Shown: positions 36,601 through 44,227 of the stretch, piece by piece
How the letters are laid out: each line of letters starts with the position of its first letter
Numbering within the stretch: position 1 is the stretch's first letter
DNA from: Bacteroidia bacterium
GTDB lineage: Bacteria; Bacteroidota; Bacteroidia; SXHM01
Length of the DNA stretch: 64,000 nucleotides
NCBI GenBank assembly: GCA_022072225.1
Contig: JAJVIC010000006.1
Coordinates: 261,785-325,784 of the forward strand
Reading direction: 5' to 3'
The notes under the pieces: generated by a model
Told to the model about the DNA's origin: nothing
The model's input: the letters and a program-made list of their open reading frames with translations, nothing else
The model's database searches: none
Translations under genes and position numbers: made by a program

Positions 36601-37199
36601 AAGACTTCACAAAAATTTCAGAGACGATGAAACCCACCGAACTGGTTGAAGAATTGGATTTATGTTTTAAAACATTTGATGACATTATTGAAAAATATGG
36701 TCTTGAAAAAATAAAAACCATTGGAGATTCCTATATGTGTGCAGGCGGAATTCCAAAAGCTGATGATTTTAATCCTATACGTATAACTCTTGCAGCACTT
36801 GAAATCTGTGAATATATGGAGGTACGCAGAAAAGATAAAAAAGTAAAAGCACCGTTTGAAATTCGTATCGGTATTCACACGGGTCCAATTACTGCAGGTG
36901 TGGTAGGGAAAAAGAAATTCGCTTATGATATATGGAGCGACACTGTAAATACCGCCAGCCGTATGGAAAGCAGCGGGAAAGTTGGAATGGTAAATGTTTC
37001 AGGAACCACACATGAATTCATTAAAACCTATTTTGATTGCGAACACCGGGGTAAGGTAGAAGCAAAAAACAAAGGACAGATTGATATGTACTTTGTAACC
37101 GGCATCAAAGAAAAATATTCGATGATGGGCAATGGAAAAACACCCAACGAATTGTTTCTTGAATTACTTGCTTCAGAAGAATCGTTGCAAAAAGTCTGA
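33699..37199 (+). CDS. Class III adenylate cyclase with periplasmic propeller sensor
   Basis: A 1166-residue one-component sensor making cAMP. I choose GTG 33699 as start because a -7 box covers the upstream TTG; no ATG is available. After the leader comes a beta-propeller-like sensor (WAIVQDNDEVMLFANRRGILTYDG, LWLSHEFGLSRIDN), interrupted at about 377-500 by a highly charged Lys/Glu-rich insertion, then a Y_Y_Y-type domain (about 790-870), one TM (about 879-898), a coiled coil and the cyclase domain. Cyclase residues: metal Asp in MFTDFKDFT and IGDSYMCAGG, Lys in EKIKTIGD and Asp in YDIWSDTVNTASR, the Lys/Asp pair that favours ATP over GTP. It overlaps the next gene by 1 bp (TGATG). Sensor plus cyclase resembles hybrid two-component regulators with the kinase replaced. 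Confidence 0.92.
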   Translation: MKPSFYPFSTFFRRAILLLLILTNGQWSIVNCRAQEGSSYITNFNLSESVYSNQNWAIVQDNDEVMLFANRRGILTYDGAFWNETTLPDIVFTLVADPQKGRIYAGCRNGFGYLSKDEKGIYNYTELSATLKNTADISKIELTEQEVFFYNTEGISRCLLSNLNNTRQWTTNAENPFAGTVKLKDKIYVLISGKGLHVIENDSLRLINAIFPTPAEILFSVRYDENKVLVGTGSDELFLFDGKSFTKFVFEGQKHVAENLLANGLELSENEIVISTLTGGCLIVDKKSGATLQSINYRTGLPDDELYAIGKDRNNGLWLSHEFGLSRIDNSLPVRNFSSYPGLEGNLNAVATVAQILYVATSQGVYYLTKTFDTQEVKKLIQLQDKEKLERLKSEEKKQQTGQADLQKLFDTPIQESQTEKSVKELKKEQREEKKKKNKDKWNSLFGSKKKKTLKQGIEDAPAEEEVQEEITQPEDEKQPEVVLQATSKQAEKFIEKPAIIKSEEPSPVQTKFGTYIFKKVSGLNEKCKQMVAFKDQLLVATNMGLYVVKNNAAKVLVADRYVNCISASVNNNRYYVGTNNGVLSVKWTGNDWIVENGFENFSSPVYSITEDRGKNLWLGSDGVVYNTLLSENTAAAAIKMYAFDKDYAEKVITGRVDGKVHFFLSSGIYTYDATNDSLINADKTSDGVIKNYNRRYVSSQEDITWSFNNNEKRWKSYKNNPSQNLIFSAYLDLFDGIQNIFVDGQGNFWVIDGENTLYKILPSEKFMEMHDFNVYIRGVSDNQENSFSLEKLVVDASNNMLSFKIAAPYYLKTDATEFQYIIDGLMTDWSKWDSKSEIGPFPLPPGDYTLRVRARNILGTVSPEKTLSFSINPPFYKTWYFYLLYVLAGAGLVWLFIRFREASLKREQAVLEEKVRIRTAELAAQKEKTEELLLNILPHDTAEELKSKGYATTRFYNMASVMFTDFKDFTKISETMKPTELVEELDLCFKTFDDIIEKYGLEKIKTIGDSYMCAGGIPKADDFNPIRITLAALEICEYMEVRRKDKKVKAPFEIRIGIHTGPITAGVVGKKKFAYDIWSDTVNTASRMESSGKVGMVNVSGTTHEFIKTYFDCEHRGKVEAKNKGQIDMYFVTGIKEKYSMMGNGKTPNELFLELLASEESLQKV
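33767..33793. repeat. GGTCAAT tandem word inside the cyclase leader
   Basis: CAATGGTCAATGGTCAATCG then TTAATTG: tandem GGTCAAT copies that encode NGQWSIVN next to the expected signal cleavage site. Similar strings are common in Bacteroidota intergenic DNA. Confidence 0.55.
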
Positions 37200-38386
37200 T
37201 GAGGTACCTCTCTGCTGATTTTGTTTTTCCCATTTCCCAGCCACCAATTAAGAATGGAGTTGTTGCAGTTGATGATGATGGGACGATTGTAGAAGTCCAT
37301 AGTCCACAGTCTATAGTCCATAGTGTTGAACGATATAGGGGCATTCTTTGTCCGGGTTTTGTAAACACGCATTGTCATCTGGAACTTTCACACATGAAAG
37401 GCGCAATACCTGAAAAAACCGGATTGACAGGTTTTATCCAAAATTTTGTTGCAGCAAGAAAAACATTTTCGTATGAACAAATTGAAAAAGGAATTGAAGC
37501 AGGTGAAAAAGAAATGCTGCAAAACGGCATTGTTGCCGTAGGTGATATTTGTAATGTTAAGGATACATTTAAGCAAAAAGCAAAACAAAATTTACGCTAC
37601 TATAATTTTATTGAAGCATTTGATTTTTTGCCGGATAATACAGAAAAGGAAATACAACGTGTAAAATCAGTTGTTGCCGAATTGAAAGAAATTTTTCATA
37701 ATGCAGAGTATGCTGTTGTTCCTCATGCACCCTATTCGGTCTCCGAAATATTATTCAAAATTCTCACTACCATTTCCTTTTCAAAGTCGCAAAAAATTCT
37801 TTCTATTCACAATCAGGAAAGTGAAGAGGAGAATAAAATGTTTATTGATAAAGAAGGAAAATTTTTGAAGTTATTTCAGTCATTTGGAATGGATTTCAGT
37901 CAGTGGGAACCGAGTGGAACAACCTCTCTGGAAACAATTCTGCCGTATTTTTCAAAAGAAGAAAACTTGTTGCTTGTTCACAATACATATTCTGATGTAG
38001 ATGATATAGCTTTTGCGGAAGCATACAGCGAAAAAATTTTTTGGTGTACATGCCCTAATGCCAATATTTACATTGAAAATAAATTACCTGACTACAATTT
38101 GTTCCTTGCAGCAGGTGCGAAAATTACAATCGGGACTGACAGCCTGGCGTCTAATTATACTCTTTCCATTCTTGATGAAATGAAAACTATTGCCAAATAT
38201 TTTCCTGAAATAAAATTGGAAATATTACTGGAATGGGCTACGCTGAATGGCTCACAGGCACTGGGTTTTCAGAATGAGTTAGGTTCTTTTGAGAAAGGGA
38301 AAAACCCGGGAGTAATTTTGATTGAGAAGCTCAATATGGAGAATATTTCCCTAAAATCAGATTCAAAAGTAAAGCGTTTGGTTTAA
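37199..38386 (+). CDS. Amidohydrolase (metal-dependent deaminase-type)
   Basis: A 395-residue cytoplasmic amidohydrolase of the ATZ/TRZ/SsnA-like branch. Metal ligands: HxH in NTHCHLELSHMKG, His in VPHAPYSV, a further His in LLVHNTYSD and Asp in TIGTDSLASNY. The LASNYTLSILDEMK and ATLNGSQALGF motifs match aminohydrolases acting on N-heterocycles or aminofutalosine; the exact substrate cannot be read from sequence. Residues about 33-43 (VHSPQSIVHSV) are encoded by a tandem AGTCCATAGTCC repeat inserted between the small beta domain and the HxH motif. Translationally coupled to the cyclase gene by a TGATG junction. Confidence 0.88.
   Translation: MRYLSADFVFPISQPPIKNGVVAVDDDGTIVEVHSPQSIVHSVERYRGILCPGFVNTHCHLELSHMKGAIPEKTGLTGFIQNFVAARKTFSYEQIEKGIEAGEKEMLQNGIVAVGDICNVKDTFKQKAKQNLRYYNFIEAFDFLPDNTEKEIQRVKSVVAELKEIFHNAEYAVVPHAPYSVSEILFKILTTISFSKSQKILSIHNQESEEENKMFIDKEGKFLKLFQSFGMDFSQWEPSGTTSLETILPYFSKEENLLLVHNTYSDVDDIAFAEAYSEKIFWCTCPNANIYIENKLPDYNLFLAAGAKITIGTDSLASNYTLSILDEMKTIAKYFPEIKLEILLEWATLNGSQALGFQNELGSFEKGKNPGVILIEKLNMENISLKSDSKVKRLV
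37294..37324. repeat. AGTCCATAG tandem repeat within the amidohydrolase gene
   Basis: AGTCCATAGTCCACAGT then CTATAGTCCATAGT: four degenerate AGTCCAYAG words in frame, adding about 11 residues. The same word type is a common Bacteroidota intergenic repeat. Confidence 0.65.
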
Positions 38387-38965
38387 TTACCAATCCTCCT
38401 TTGCCGGCAGCCCTTTATCTTCCATGCCGGTAATCATGGCGTCAATGGTTTTCTTTATTTCCTGATCAATAATTGTTAGCCATTGTGCGTGCTTTTCAGC
38501 ATCAGCAGGATTAGCTCCCTTGCCTTGCGGAAGAGTATGGTTCCATTGTTCAATACCCTGATAAGAAGTTGCCATCTCATTTATTTTAGTGATGGTGTAT
38601 TTATAACGACCGTCTTTAAATAACAGGAATAAACTGTATTGAATAGTTGCCACTTTTGTTTCCACTCCTTTTTTATCAGGAACCATCAGAGGAATACGGA
38701 TAAAACCTTCTATTTCTTTTTTTTCGGCATCATCAGTGCGGATTTTTTCAGTCGGGTTTTTAAAGTACGAGAAAAACCATTTTTTCCCGCGCTCATAAAG
38801 CTGTTGTGCAGTAGTACCTTGTATATTCATAACTGCTGTGTAAGTAATGTATTCATTCTTCTCGTCCATGGGAAGGTTTGGAAAAACAACTTCTTTTGGT
38901 TTTTGTGCATAAAGTGCAGATGAAATAACTACAGAAATGAAGAGGATAAATAGTTTTTTGTACAT
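38387..38965 (-). CDS. DUF4468 domain protein
   Basis: A 192-residue exported protein. Leader YKKLFILFISVVISSALYAQ, then a DUF4468-type domain (TBP-like fold): the TYTAVMNIQGTTAQQLYERGKKWF start, GFIRIPLMV middle strand and YSLFLLFKDGRYKYTIT end are typical. Function unknown. Its stop abuts that of the convergent amidohydrolase gene. A perfect -7 box with ATTG upstream lies before its start. Confidence 0.85.
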   Translation of the reverse strand: MYKKLFILFISVVISSALYAQKPKEVVFPNLPMDEKNEYITYTAVMNIQGTTAQQLYERGKKWFFSYFKNPTEKIRTDDAEKKEIEGFIRIPLMVPDKKGVETKVATIQYSLFLLFKDGRYKYTITKINEMATSYQGIEQWNHTLPQGKGANPADAEKHAQWLTIIDQEIKKTIDAMITGMEDKGLPAKEDW

Positions 38966-38991
38966 GGTTTAAAGTAAGATTTTGTGAGTGG

Positions 38992-39020
38992 CAAAAATAG
39001 AAATTAGATTGTTTTGCAAT
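38992..39020 (-). promoter_or_regulatory. Promoter of the DUF4468 gene
   Basis: Minus strand: ATTG (39017-39020), 17-bp spacer, perfect TATTTTTG (38992-38999), 26 nt before the ATG. Confidence 0.5.
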
Positions 39021-39059
39021 GCTTGCAAAAAGGTAAAATCAAAAATAAAGCCAGAGAAA

Positions 39060-40115
39060 TTAGTTAGAACCGTTTTCGGTTGATTCCTCAACGCACTCAT
39101 CAACAATTACGGGCTCAAGTTCCTGGCCCAAAACACCAAGACCGATGCTTTTGTAATAATTGTTGAACATGTTTACAGCAATATCATTGCGAGTGGTAGA
39201 ACTTTCAACACCCAACACAATGGAAATTACGCGGTGGTCGCAACGTTTTGAAGTGGCAACAATACAGGTTTTTGCATTTTTGGTGTAGCCTGTTTTCAAG
39301 CCGTCAATTTCGTTTTTGTAGTATTTAACCAATTTGTTACGGTTTTCATATTCCAACAGATTGTAACCGTTGTGGATTGTTTCTTTTTCGCGGCTTGAAA
39401 TTTCTACATATTCGGGGTGTTTCAGTGCTTCTCGGGCAAGAATAAGCAAATCTTCGGCTGTTGAATAATTGTCTTTATTCCCTTTTTGTATTCCGGGCAA
39501 GCCGTTTGAATTCCAGAAACGAGTGTTTTTCATTCCTAATTCCTGTGCACGCTCATTCATGCGCTGAACAAAGTAATCTTCAGTTCCGCAGCCCCATTGT
39601 GCCAATAAAAAAGCAGCATCATTACCGGAGCGTATCATTGCAGCTTCAAAAAGGTCTTCAACTGTAACAATAGCTCCTTCTTTAAGAAAAACCCGTGAGT
39701 CCATAACCAGACTTGCCTCTTTAGTAACTTTTACCGGAGTTTTCCAGTCAATAATTCCTGCTTTAATGTCTTCGATGGTAAGTAAGGCCACCATCATTTT
39801 GGTAAGCGAGGCAATCGGAACCTGTGTTTTCATCTGTTTATGCCAAACCACAGTGTTGGTATTTACATCGTATATCAATCCGGCACGCATATATTTATCA
39901 TTATAAGCTAATGAGGAATCGCAAGTAACCAAAAACTCATTACTTTTCTTAATTCGCAGGGTTCCTGTGGTGTCGCTTGATAAAATGCCGTTGCCGTAAC
40001 CCATGCCGGGCATTCTTCCGGGAAGCAGAAGAATAAGTAAAACAACAATTACGGGTGCTATAAAATTGCGCATGGCTTTTAATACTATAACGTTGTTTTT
40101 CTTTAAATATTGCAT
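39060..40115 (-). CDS. D-alanyl-D-alanine carboxypeptidase (PBP5 type)
   Basis: A 351-residue penicillin-binding protein that trims the terminal D-Ala from peptidoglycan stem peptides. Active-site motifs: SLTK (SxxK; ASLTKMMVALL), SGNDAA (SxN) and KTGYT (KTG). An N-terminal hydrophobic anchor (FIAPVIVVLLILLLPG) directs it to the periplasm. Start choice: the -7-like TATACTTG at 40126-40133 excludes the upstream ATG at 40139; the ATG at 40115 fits a short leader, with 40073 (MRNFIAPV) as the alternative. The usual C-terminal PBP5 stalk domain is short or missing. It lies 76 bp downstream of ispD. Confidence 0.93.
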   Translation of the reverse strand: MQYLKKNNVIVLKAMRNFIAPVIVVLLILLLPGRMPGMGYGNGILSSDTTGTLRIKKSNEFLVTCDSSLAYNDKYMRAGLIYDVNTNTVVWHKQMKTQVPIASLTKMMVALLTIEDIKAGIIDWKTPVKVTKEASLVMDSRVFLKEGAIVTVEDLFEAAMIRSGNDAAFLLAQWGCGTEDYFVQRMNERAQELGMKNTRFWNSNGLPGIQKGNKDNYSTAEDLLILAREALKHPEYVEISSREKETIHNGYNLLEYENRNKLVKYYKNEIDGLKTGYTKNAKTCIVATSKRCDHRVISIVLGVESSTTRNDIAVNMFNNYYKSIGLGVLGQELEPVIVDECVEESTENGSN

Positions 40116-40125
40116 TTGTGGGATG

Positions 40126-40133
40126 CAAGTATA
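40126..40133 (-). promoter_or_regulatory. -7-like box (TATACTTG) of the D,D-carboxypeptidase gene
   Basis: One mismatch to TAnnTTTG on the minus strand, 10 nt before the ATG at 40115; identical to the box before the sensor kinase gene (16457-16464). Confidence 0.4.
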
Positions 40134-40191
40134 AAACAACGTAACTTAAAACGCAATTAAACTCAAAAGGTTATTTTTAACAGTGTAATGT

Positions 40192-40875
40192 TTAAAACGT
40201 TTTTGATTTGGCTGAATTGACAAGGGTTTCAGCTATACAAAAGTCGGAAGGGGTAGTAATTTTAATGTTTTCAGCGTTACCTTCGGTTAAATGTACCGTA
40301 AATCCTGACGATTCCACTACGCTGGCATCATCGGTAAAGAAGGGTTGATACTCAGTCTGATAAGCCGAAATCAACACATCGGAACGGAAACATTGTGGGG
40401 TTTGTACCAAAACATGTTTTGTGCGGTCTAAAGAACGGCTTTCGTGGCCGTTATAGAAGCGGATTGAGTCATTTAATGGCACAAAAGGAACGGCAGCGCC
40501 AAACTTTTCGGCAGTATCATAGCTACGTAATATGGTTTTTCCTGAAACAAGCGGACGGGCTGCGTCATGCACCCCAACAATTCCTTTTTCGGTTATTGCC
40601 TGCAACCCGTTTTGAACGGAATGAAAACGGGTTTCACCTCCGGTGACAAGTTTATGCGGAATACTAAAATTGAATTTTGTACACAGAACTTCCCATTCTG
40701 AAAAGAAGTCGGCAGGCAGGGCAATAATAAGTTCAATTGCATTATCGAAATTATAAAAAGCTTCTAATGAATAGAAAAGAACAGGTTTGCCGGCAAGAGG
40801 TAAGAATTGTTTAGGAGTGGCTGATTGCATTCGTGTTCCCGAACCGCCCGCTACAATTATGGCATATCTTTTCAT
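40192..40875 (-). CDS. ispD: 2-C-methyl-D-erythritol 4-phosphate cytidylyltransferase
   Basis: A 227-residue enzyme of the non-mevalonate isoprenoid (MEP) pathway that couples CTP with MEP. Nucleotide-binding [23 protein letters not shown] at the N-terminus, [11 protein letters not shown] (metal and catalytic region) and DDASVVE with the closing [14 protein letters not shown] are diagnostic; the length is typical. Its start overlaps the stop of obgE by 4 bp (ATGA), so the two are translationally coupled. Confidence 0.96.
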   Translation of the reverse strand: MKRYAIIVAGGSGTRMQSATPKQFLPLAGKPVLFYSLEAFYNFDNAIELIIALPADFFSEWEVLCTKFNFSIPHKLVTGGETRFHSVQNGLQAITEKGIVGVHDAARPLVSGKTILRSYDTAEKFGAAVPFVPLNDSIRFYNGHESRSLDRTKHVLVQTPQCFRSDVLISAYQTEYQPFFTDDASVVESSGFTVHLTEGNAENIKITTPSDFCIAETLVNSAKSKTF

Positions 40876-41891
40876 TCTGTATCAGTTCCATTATTATTAA
40901 TGCTTTCCCAAATCAGGTCTTTTAGTTTAGTAATTCCTTTTTCGGTATGCGATGATATGAAAATGATTTCAACACCTTTGATTTTTTTCTTCACTTCTTT
41001 TTTCAGTTCTGCTTCCAGTTCATCGTCCAACAAATCGCATTTGGTAATGGCAAGCAGGCGTTTTTTGTGAAGCAGTTCGGGGTTGTATTGCTTTAATTCG
41101 TTGAGCAGTATTTTATATTCTTTGGCAATGTCGTTGGTATCAGCCGGAACCATGAAAAGCAAAATGGAATTACGCTCAATATGGCGCAGAAATCGTATTC
41201 CAAGTCCGCGGCCTTCTGAGGCTCCTTCAATAATCCCGGGTATATCTGCCATGACAAAGCTTTTGTAATCCCGGTATTTCACAATACCAAGATTTGGAAC
41301 AAGTGTGGTAAATGGATAGTTTGCAATTTCGGGTTTTGCAGCCGATACTACTGAAAGTAAAGTGGATTTACCGGCATTCGGAAAACCTACTAAACCAACA
41401 TCGGCAAGTATTTTCAGTTCCAGTATTTTCCATTCTTCTTTACCGGGTTCGCCTGGTTGTGCATAGTTTGGAGCCTGATTGGTGGAGGATTTAAAGTGGT
41501 CGTTACCCAAGCCGCCTCGTCCGCCTGAAAGCAATACTTTTTCTTCACCGTTTTGGGTTATCTCAAACTCAACTTCACCTGTTTCAGCATCTTTTACAAT
41601 GGTTCCAAGTGGCACTTCCAATATTTCGTCTTTGCCTTCAGCACCTGTTTTGCGTGAACTTCCGCCACTTTCACCCGGACCGGCAATTACATGTTTGCGG
41701 TATTTGAGGTGAATTAATGTCCAAACCTGATTGCTGCCACGCAATATGATGTGTCCGCCACGCCCGCCATCACCGCCATCAGGCCCACCTTTAGCGTTTT
41801 GTTTGTCGCGGTGAAAATGTCTTGAACCCGGTCCGCCTGCACCTGAACGGCAACAGATTTTCACATAATCAACAAAATTGGATTCAGACAT
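40872..41891 (-). CDS. obgE: GTPase ObgE/CgtA
   Basis: A 339-residue ribosome-associated GTPase. Gly-rich Obg domain (1-158; [32 protein letters not shown]) followed by the G domain: G1 [11 protein letters not shown]3 MADIPGII, G4 TKCDLL. There is no long C-terminal OCT domain, as in other Bacteroidota. Involved in 50S assembly and stringent responses in other bacteria. It sits between adk and ispD on the minus strand. Confidence 0.97.
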   Translation of the reverse strand: MSESNFVDYVKICCRSGAGGPGSRHFHRDKQNAKGGPDGGDGGRGGHIILRGSNQVWTLIHLKYRKHVIAGPGESGGSSRKTGAEGKDEILEVPLGTIVKDAETGEVEFEITQNGEEKVLLSGGRGGLGNDHFKSSTNQAPNYAQPGEPGKEEWKILELKILADVGLVGFPNAGKSTLLSVVSAAKPEIANYPFTTLVPNLGIVKYRDYKSFVMADIPGIIEGASEGRGLGIRFLRHIERNSILLFMVPADTNDIAKEYKILLNELKQYNPELLHKKRLLAITKCDLLDDELEAELKKEVKKKIKGVEIIFISSHTEKGITKLKDLIWESINNNGTDTE

Positions 41892-41900
41892 AGGTTTATT

Positions 41901-41967
41901 TTACCGCAAAGACTCAAAGTTTTTGCATGATTATTCGCTTTGCGCTCTTTGCGCCTTTGCGAGGTTA
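41901..41967. repeat. CTTTGCG/CGCAAAG palindromic element between adk and obgE
   Basis: TTACCGCAAAGACTCAAAG (41901-41919) pairs imperfectly with CTTTGCGCCTTTGCGAGGTTA (about 41946-41966), the same family as 615-668. It occupies almost the whole 73-bp intergenic gap. Confidence 0.7.
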
Positions 41968-42534
41968 TTTATCAATCAAACTACACAATGCGGCAAAAAT
42001 TTCATCAATGCTGCCTATGCCATTCACCGCATGAAATTTATTCTGTGCCGTATAATATTGTTTTAAAGGTGCTGTTTTATTGTTGTATTCGTTAATGCGG
42101 TTGCGGATAATACCCTCGTTGCTGTCGTCTGCGCGACCCGAGTCTTTTCCGCGAAGCAAAAGGCGTTTGGTCAGCTCTTCGTTATCCACTTCCAAAGCAA
42201 GCATCATGCTAACTGCTGTGTTTTTTCCTGCCAGTAGTTTATCCAACGCTTCGGCTTGTGCTGTAGTGCGCGGAAAGCCATCGAAAATAAAGCCTTTGGC
42301 ATTTTTATTTTCTTCCAGTTTGTTTCCAATCATTCCTATTACAACTTCATCGGGAACAAGAACTCCGGCATCCATCAGTTTTTTGGCTTCCATTCCGAGC
42401 GTGGTTTGGTTTTTAATTTCATTACGGAGAATATCGCCAGTAGAGAGGTGAACCAATTGGTATTTTGCAATCAGTTTTTCGCTTTGGGTTCCTTTTCCTG
42501 CACCCGGAGGGCCAAATAAAACAAGGTTAAGCAT
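41965..42534 (-). CDS. adk: Adenylate kinase (short-lid form)
   Basis: A 189-residue enzyme interconverting ATP + AMP and 2 ADP. P-loop FGPPGAGKGTQS, AMP-binding LSTGDILRNEI, GFPRTTAQAEAL and the LRGKDSGRADD lid region are present. The lid is the short form (no zinc-binding lid), accounting for the length under 200 residues. Upstream neighbour is hpt with a 15-bp gap; the two purine-nucleotide enzymes are likely co-transcribed. Confidence 0.97.
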   Translation of the reverse strand: MLNLVLFGPPGAGKGTQSEKLIAKYQLVHLSTGDILRNEIKNQTTLGMEAKKLMDAGVLVPDEVVIGMIGNKLEENKNAKGFIFDGFPRTTAQAEALDKLLAGKNTAVSMMLALEVDNEELTKRLLLRGKDSGRADDSNEGIIRNRINEYNNKTAPLKQYYTAQNKFHAVNGIGSIDEIFAALCSLIDK

Positions 42535-42549
42535 GATGGTAAATTTTAA

Positions 42550-43101
42550 TTATTCAACAATTTTATAAATCTCGGGCAGGTTGCGCCCAAGCCCGTTGTA
42601 ATCCAGGCCGTAGCCTACTACAAAATCATTGGGTATTTCCATGCCGGTGTAATCAATTTTAAAGTCTTTTTTAAAAGCCGATGGTTTGAACAACAACGTT
42701 GCAATTTTAATGGCTGCGGGTTGCTCGTTTTCAAGTATTGGCAAGAGCTTGGCAATGGTATTTCCGCTGTCTATAATATCTTCAACCAAAACTATGGTTC
42801 GTCCTTTTATGTTTTCTTTTAAGCCAATTTGGGTTTTTACTTCTCCTGTTGAAGCGGTGCCTTCGTAAGACGATACTTTAATAAAACTAACCTCGCAGGG
42901 TGTTCCTATTTTGCGCAGTAAATCAGCAGCAAAAAGAAAAACTCCGTTTAATACACATACAAACAGAGGGTTTTTTCCGGCAAGCTCGGTATTGATTTGA
43001 GCGGCAATTTTCTGAACGGCAGCATCTATTTCGTTTGCGCTAATATGTGGCGCAAATTTCTTGTCGTGAAGCTGAACTGTTTTTGTAATTATTTCCTGCA
43101 T
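42550..43101 (-). CDS. hpt: Hypoxanthine phosphoribosyltransferase
   Basis: A 183-residue purine-salvage enzyme making IMP (and possibly GMP) from the free base and PRPP. PRPP-binding motif VLVEDIIDSGNT, the flexible-loop SSYEGT region and the purine-contact DFVVGYGLDY close to the C-terminus define it. It has a convincing promoter on the minus strand (43119-43149), which lies within the end of the upstream gene region. First gene of the hpt-adk-obgE-ispD group. Confidence 0.95.
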   Translation of the reverse strand: MQEIITKTVQLHDKKFAPHISANEIDAAVQKIAAQINTELAGKNPLFVCVLNGVFLFAADLLRKIGTPCEVSFIKVSSYEGTASTGEVKTQIGLKENIKGRTIVLVEDIIDSGNTIAKLLPILENEQPAAIKIATLLFKPSAFKKDFKIDYTGMEIPNDFVVGYGLDYNGLGRNLPEIYKIVE

Positions 43102-43118
43102 TTTTGCTAAAGGGGCAG

Positions 43119-43149
43119 CAAAGTTAAAAATACAGGCTGATTTAGCAAT
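43119..43149 (-). promoter_or_regulatory. Promoter of hpt
   Basis: Minus strand: ATTG (43146-43149), 19-bp spacer, perfect TAACTTTG (43119-43126), 17 nt before the ATG. Confidence 0.6.
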
Positions 43150-43793
43150 TAAAACCCAAGCATTGCATTGGGGTCATAATCTTTTTTAGTGTACCCTTTT
43201 GGAATAGTGAAGTGCTTTTTGTCCTGTTTGCCCTTTTTAAATTCGGTGGCGGTTAGCACTACGGTCATTCCTCCGGTGCTGGTCATGGTTTTCATGGCGA
43301 TGCCGGGTACTCCGGGTACCGACATGTTTTCGGCACCTTTGCTACCCATGGCAGGTAGTTTGTAATCGCTGTTGAGCCAAATGTAGGCTGTTTGCTCGCC
43401 TTGTGCTGTGTTTTTGGTTACTTTATATTTCTGGCAACTTAAACCGTTTATGGTTATTACTTCATCTTCTTTTATCACCTTAGGATTTTCTTCTTTTACT
43501 TCATCATCTTTGAAGATATAAGCAACTTTTTCGCTGTGCTTAATCATAAATGATTCTTTCGCTGTTGAAACAATATCGCCCAACATCGATTCCATCATTC
43601 CACCATTCATTTTTATCATCATGGCTTTCTTGCTTGAGTATAACTCCATCGAACTTGGCATCATGCTTTCCATCATTTCCATACCCTCGCCCGACATTTT
43701 GAATGAATACTTAATGTATCCTTCAAATACTTTTTGGGCAAACAGGTTGGTGGTGGCTATAAAGAAGATAAGAAAAAGGGCTGTTTTTTTCAT
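43149..43793 (-). CDS. DUF4412 domain protein
   Basis: A 214-residue exported protein. Leader (ALFLIFFIATTNLFAQ), then a DUF4412-like domain beginning FEGYIKYSFKMSGEG, Met-rich in its first third (MEMMESMMPSSMELY, MMIKMNGGMMESML), with INGLSCQKYKVTKNTAQGEQTAYIWLNSDYKLP. It is expected in the periplasm and resembles the LolA/GLPGLI-like beta-half-barrel families; function unknown. The Met content is striking but occurs elsewhere in this family. Confidence 0.82.
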   Translation of the reverse strand: MKKTALFLIFFIATTNLFAQKVFEGYIKYSFKMSGEGMEMMESMMPSSMELYSSKKAMMIKMNGGMMESMLGDIVSTAKESFMIKHSEKVAYIFKDDEVKEENPKVIKEDEVITINGLSCQKYKVTKNTAQGEQTAYIWLNSDYKLPAMGSKGAENMSVPGVPGIAMKTMTSTGGMTVVLTATEFKKGKQDKKHFTIPKGYTKKDYDPNAMLGF

Positions 43794-43812
43794 AATGTTT
43801 TTGATTTTGCGC

Positions 43813-43820
43813 CAAAGGTA
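43813..43820 (-). promoter_or_regulatory. -7 promoter box (TACCTTTG) of the DUF4412 gene
   Basis: Perfect TAnnTTTG, minus strand, 19 nt before the ATG at 43793. Confidence 0.5.
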
Positions 43821-43968
43821 GAAGATTATTAGATTGCTGAAGCTTCCAAAATTTTATAACTTATTTTCAAAATTCTATAACGGTTTTCGGATTTGATGAA
43901 CCGATATTTGTGTCGTTCATTCAATACTAACTCTCTCTCGCCTCAAGCGGGACTAATAAATAGAAACC

Positions 43969-44226
43969 ATGAAAATCAAAAAAAATATAGCAATAAGCGA
44001 CTCCGGCTTTATATTCAATCCTTCTACCGGTGACAGTTTCTCCGTAAACCCTATTGGTCTGGAAATAATAAAACAACTGAAAGAAGAAAAATCAGGTGAC
44101 GAGATTAAAAAGCATATTCTTAAAACTTATGCTATTGATGAAGCAACTGTAGAAAAAGACTTCTACGACTTTTTAAAAATGTTGGAGCAGAACAAACTCA
44201 GTGCAGAGAACGAAAAAGTAAACTAA
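43969..44226 (+). CDS. PqqD-like protein (RiPP-recognition-element fold)
   Basis: An 85-residue protein resembling PqqD: strand-rich start with ISDSGFIFNPSTGDSFSVNPIGLEIIKQLKEEKSGDEI, where the SxxxNxxGxxI segment is the family signature, then helices ending DFLKMLEQN. PqqD-type domains bind precursor peptides for modifying enzymes. First gene of a plus-strand operon: the ATP-grasp gene starts 2 bp after its stop. No precursor peptide is obvious next to it. Upstream, GATATTTG (43903-43910) is a one-mismatch -7 box. What it binds is unknown. Confidence 0.82.
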   Translation: MKIKKNIAISDSGFIFNPSTGDSFSVNPIGLEIIKQLKEEKSGDEIKKHILKTYAIDEATVEKDFYDFLKMLEQNKLSAENEKVN

Positions 44227-44227
44227 C

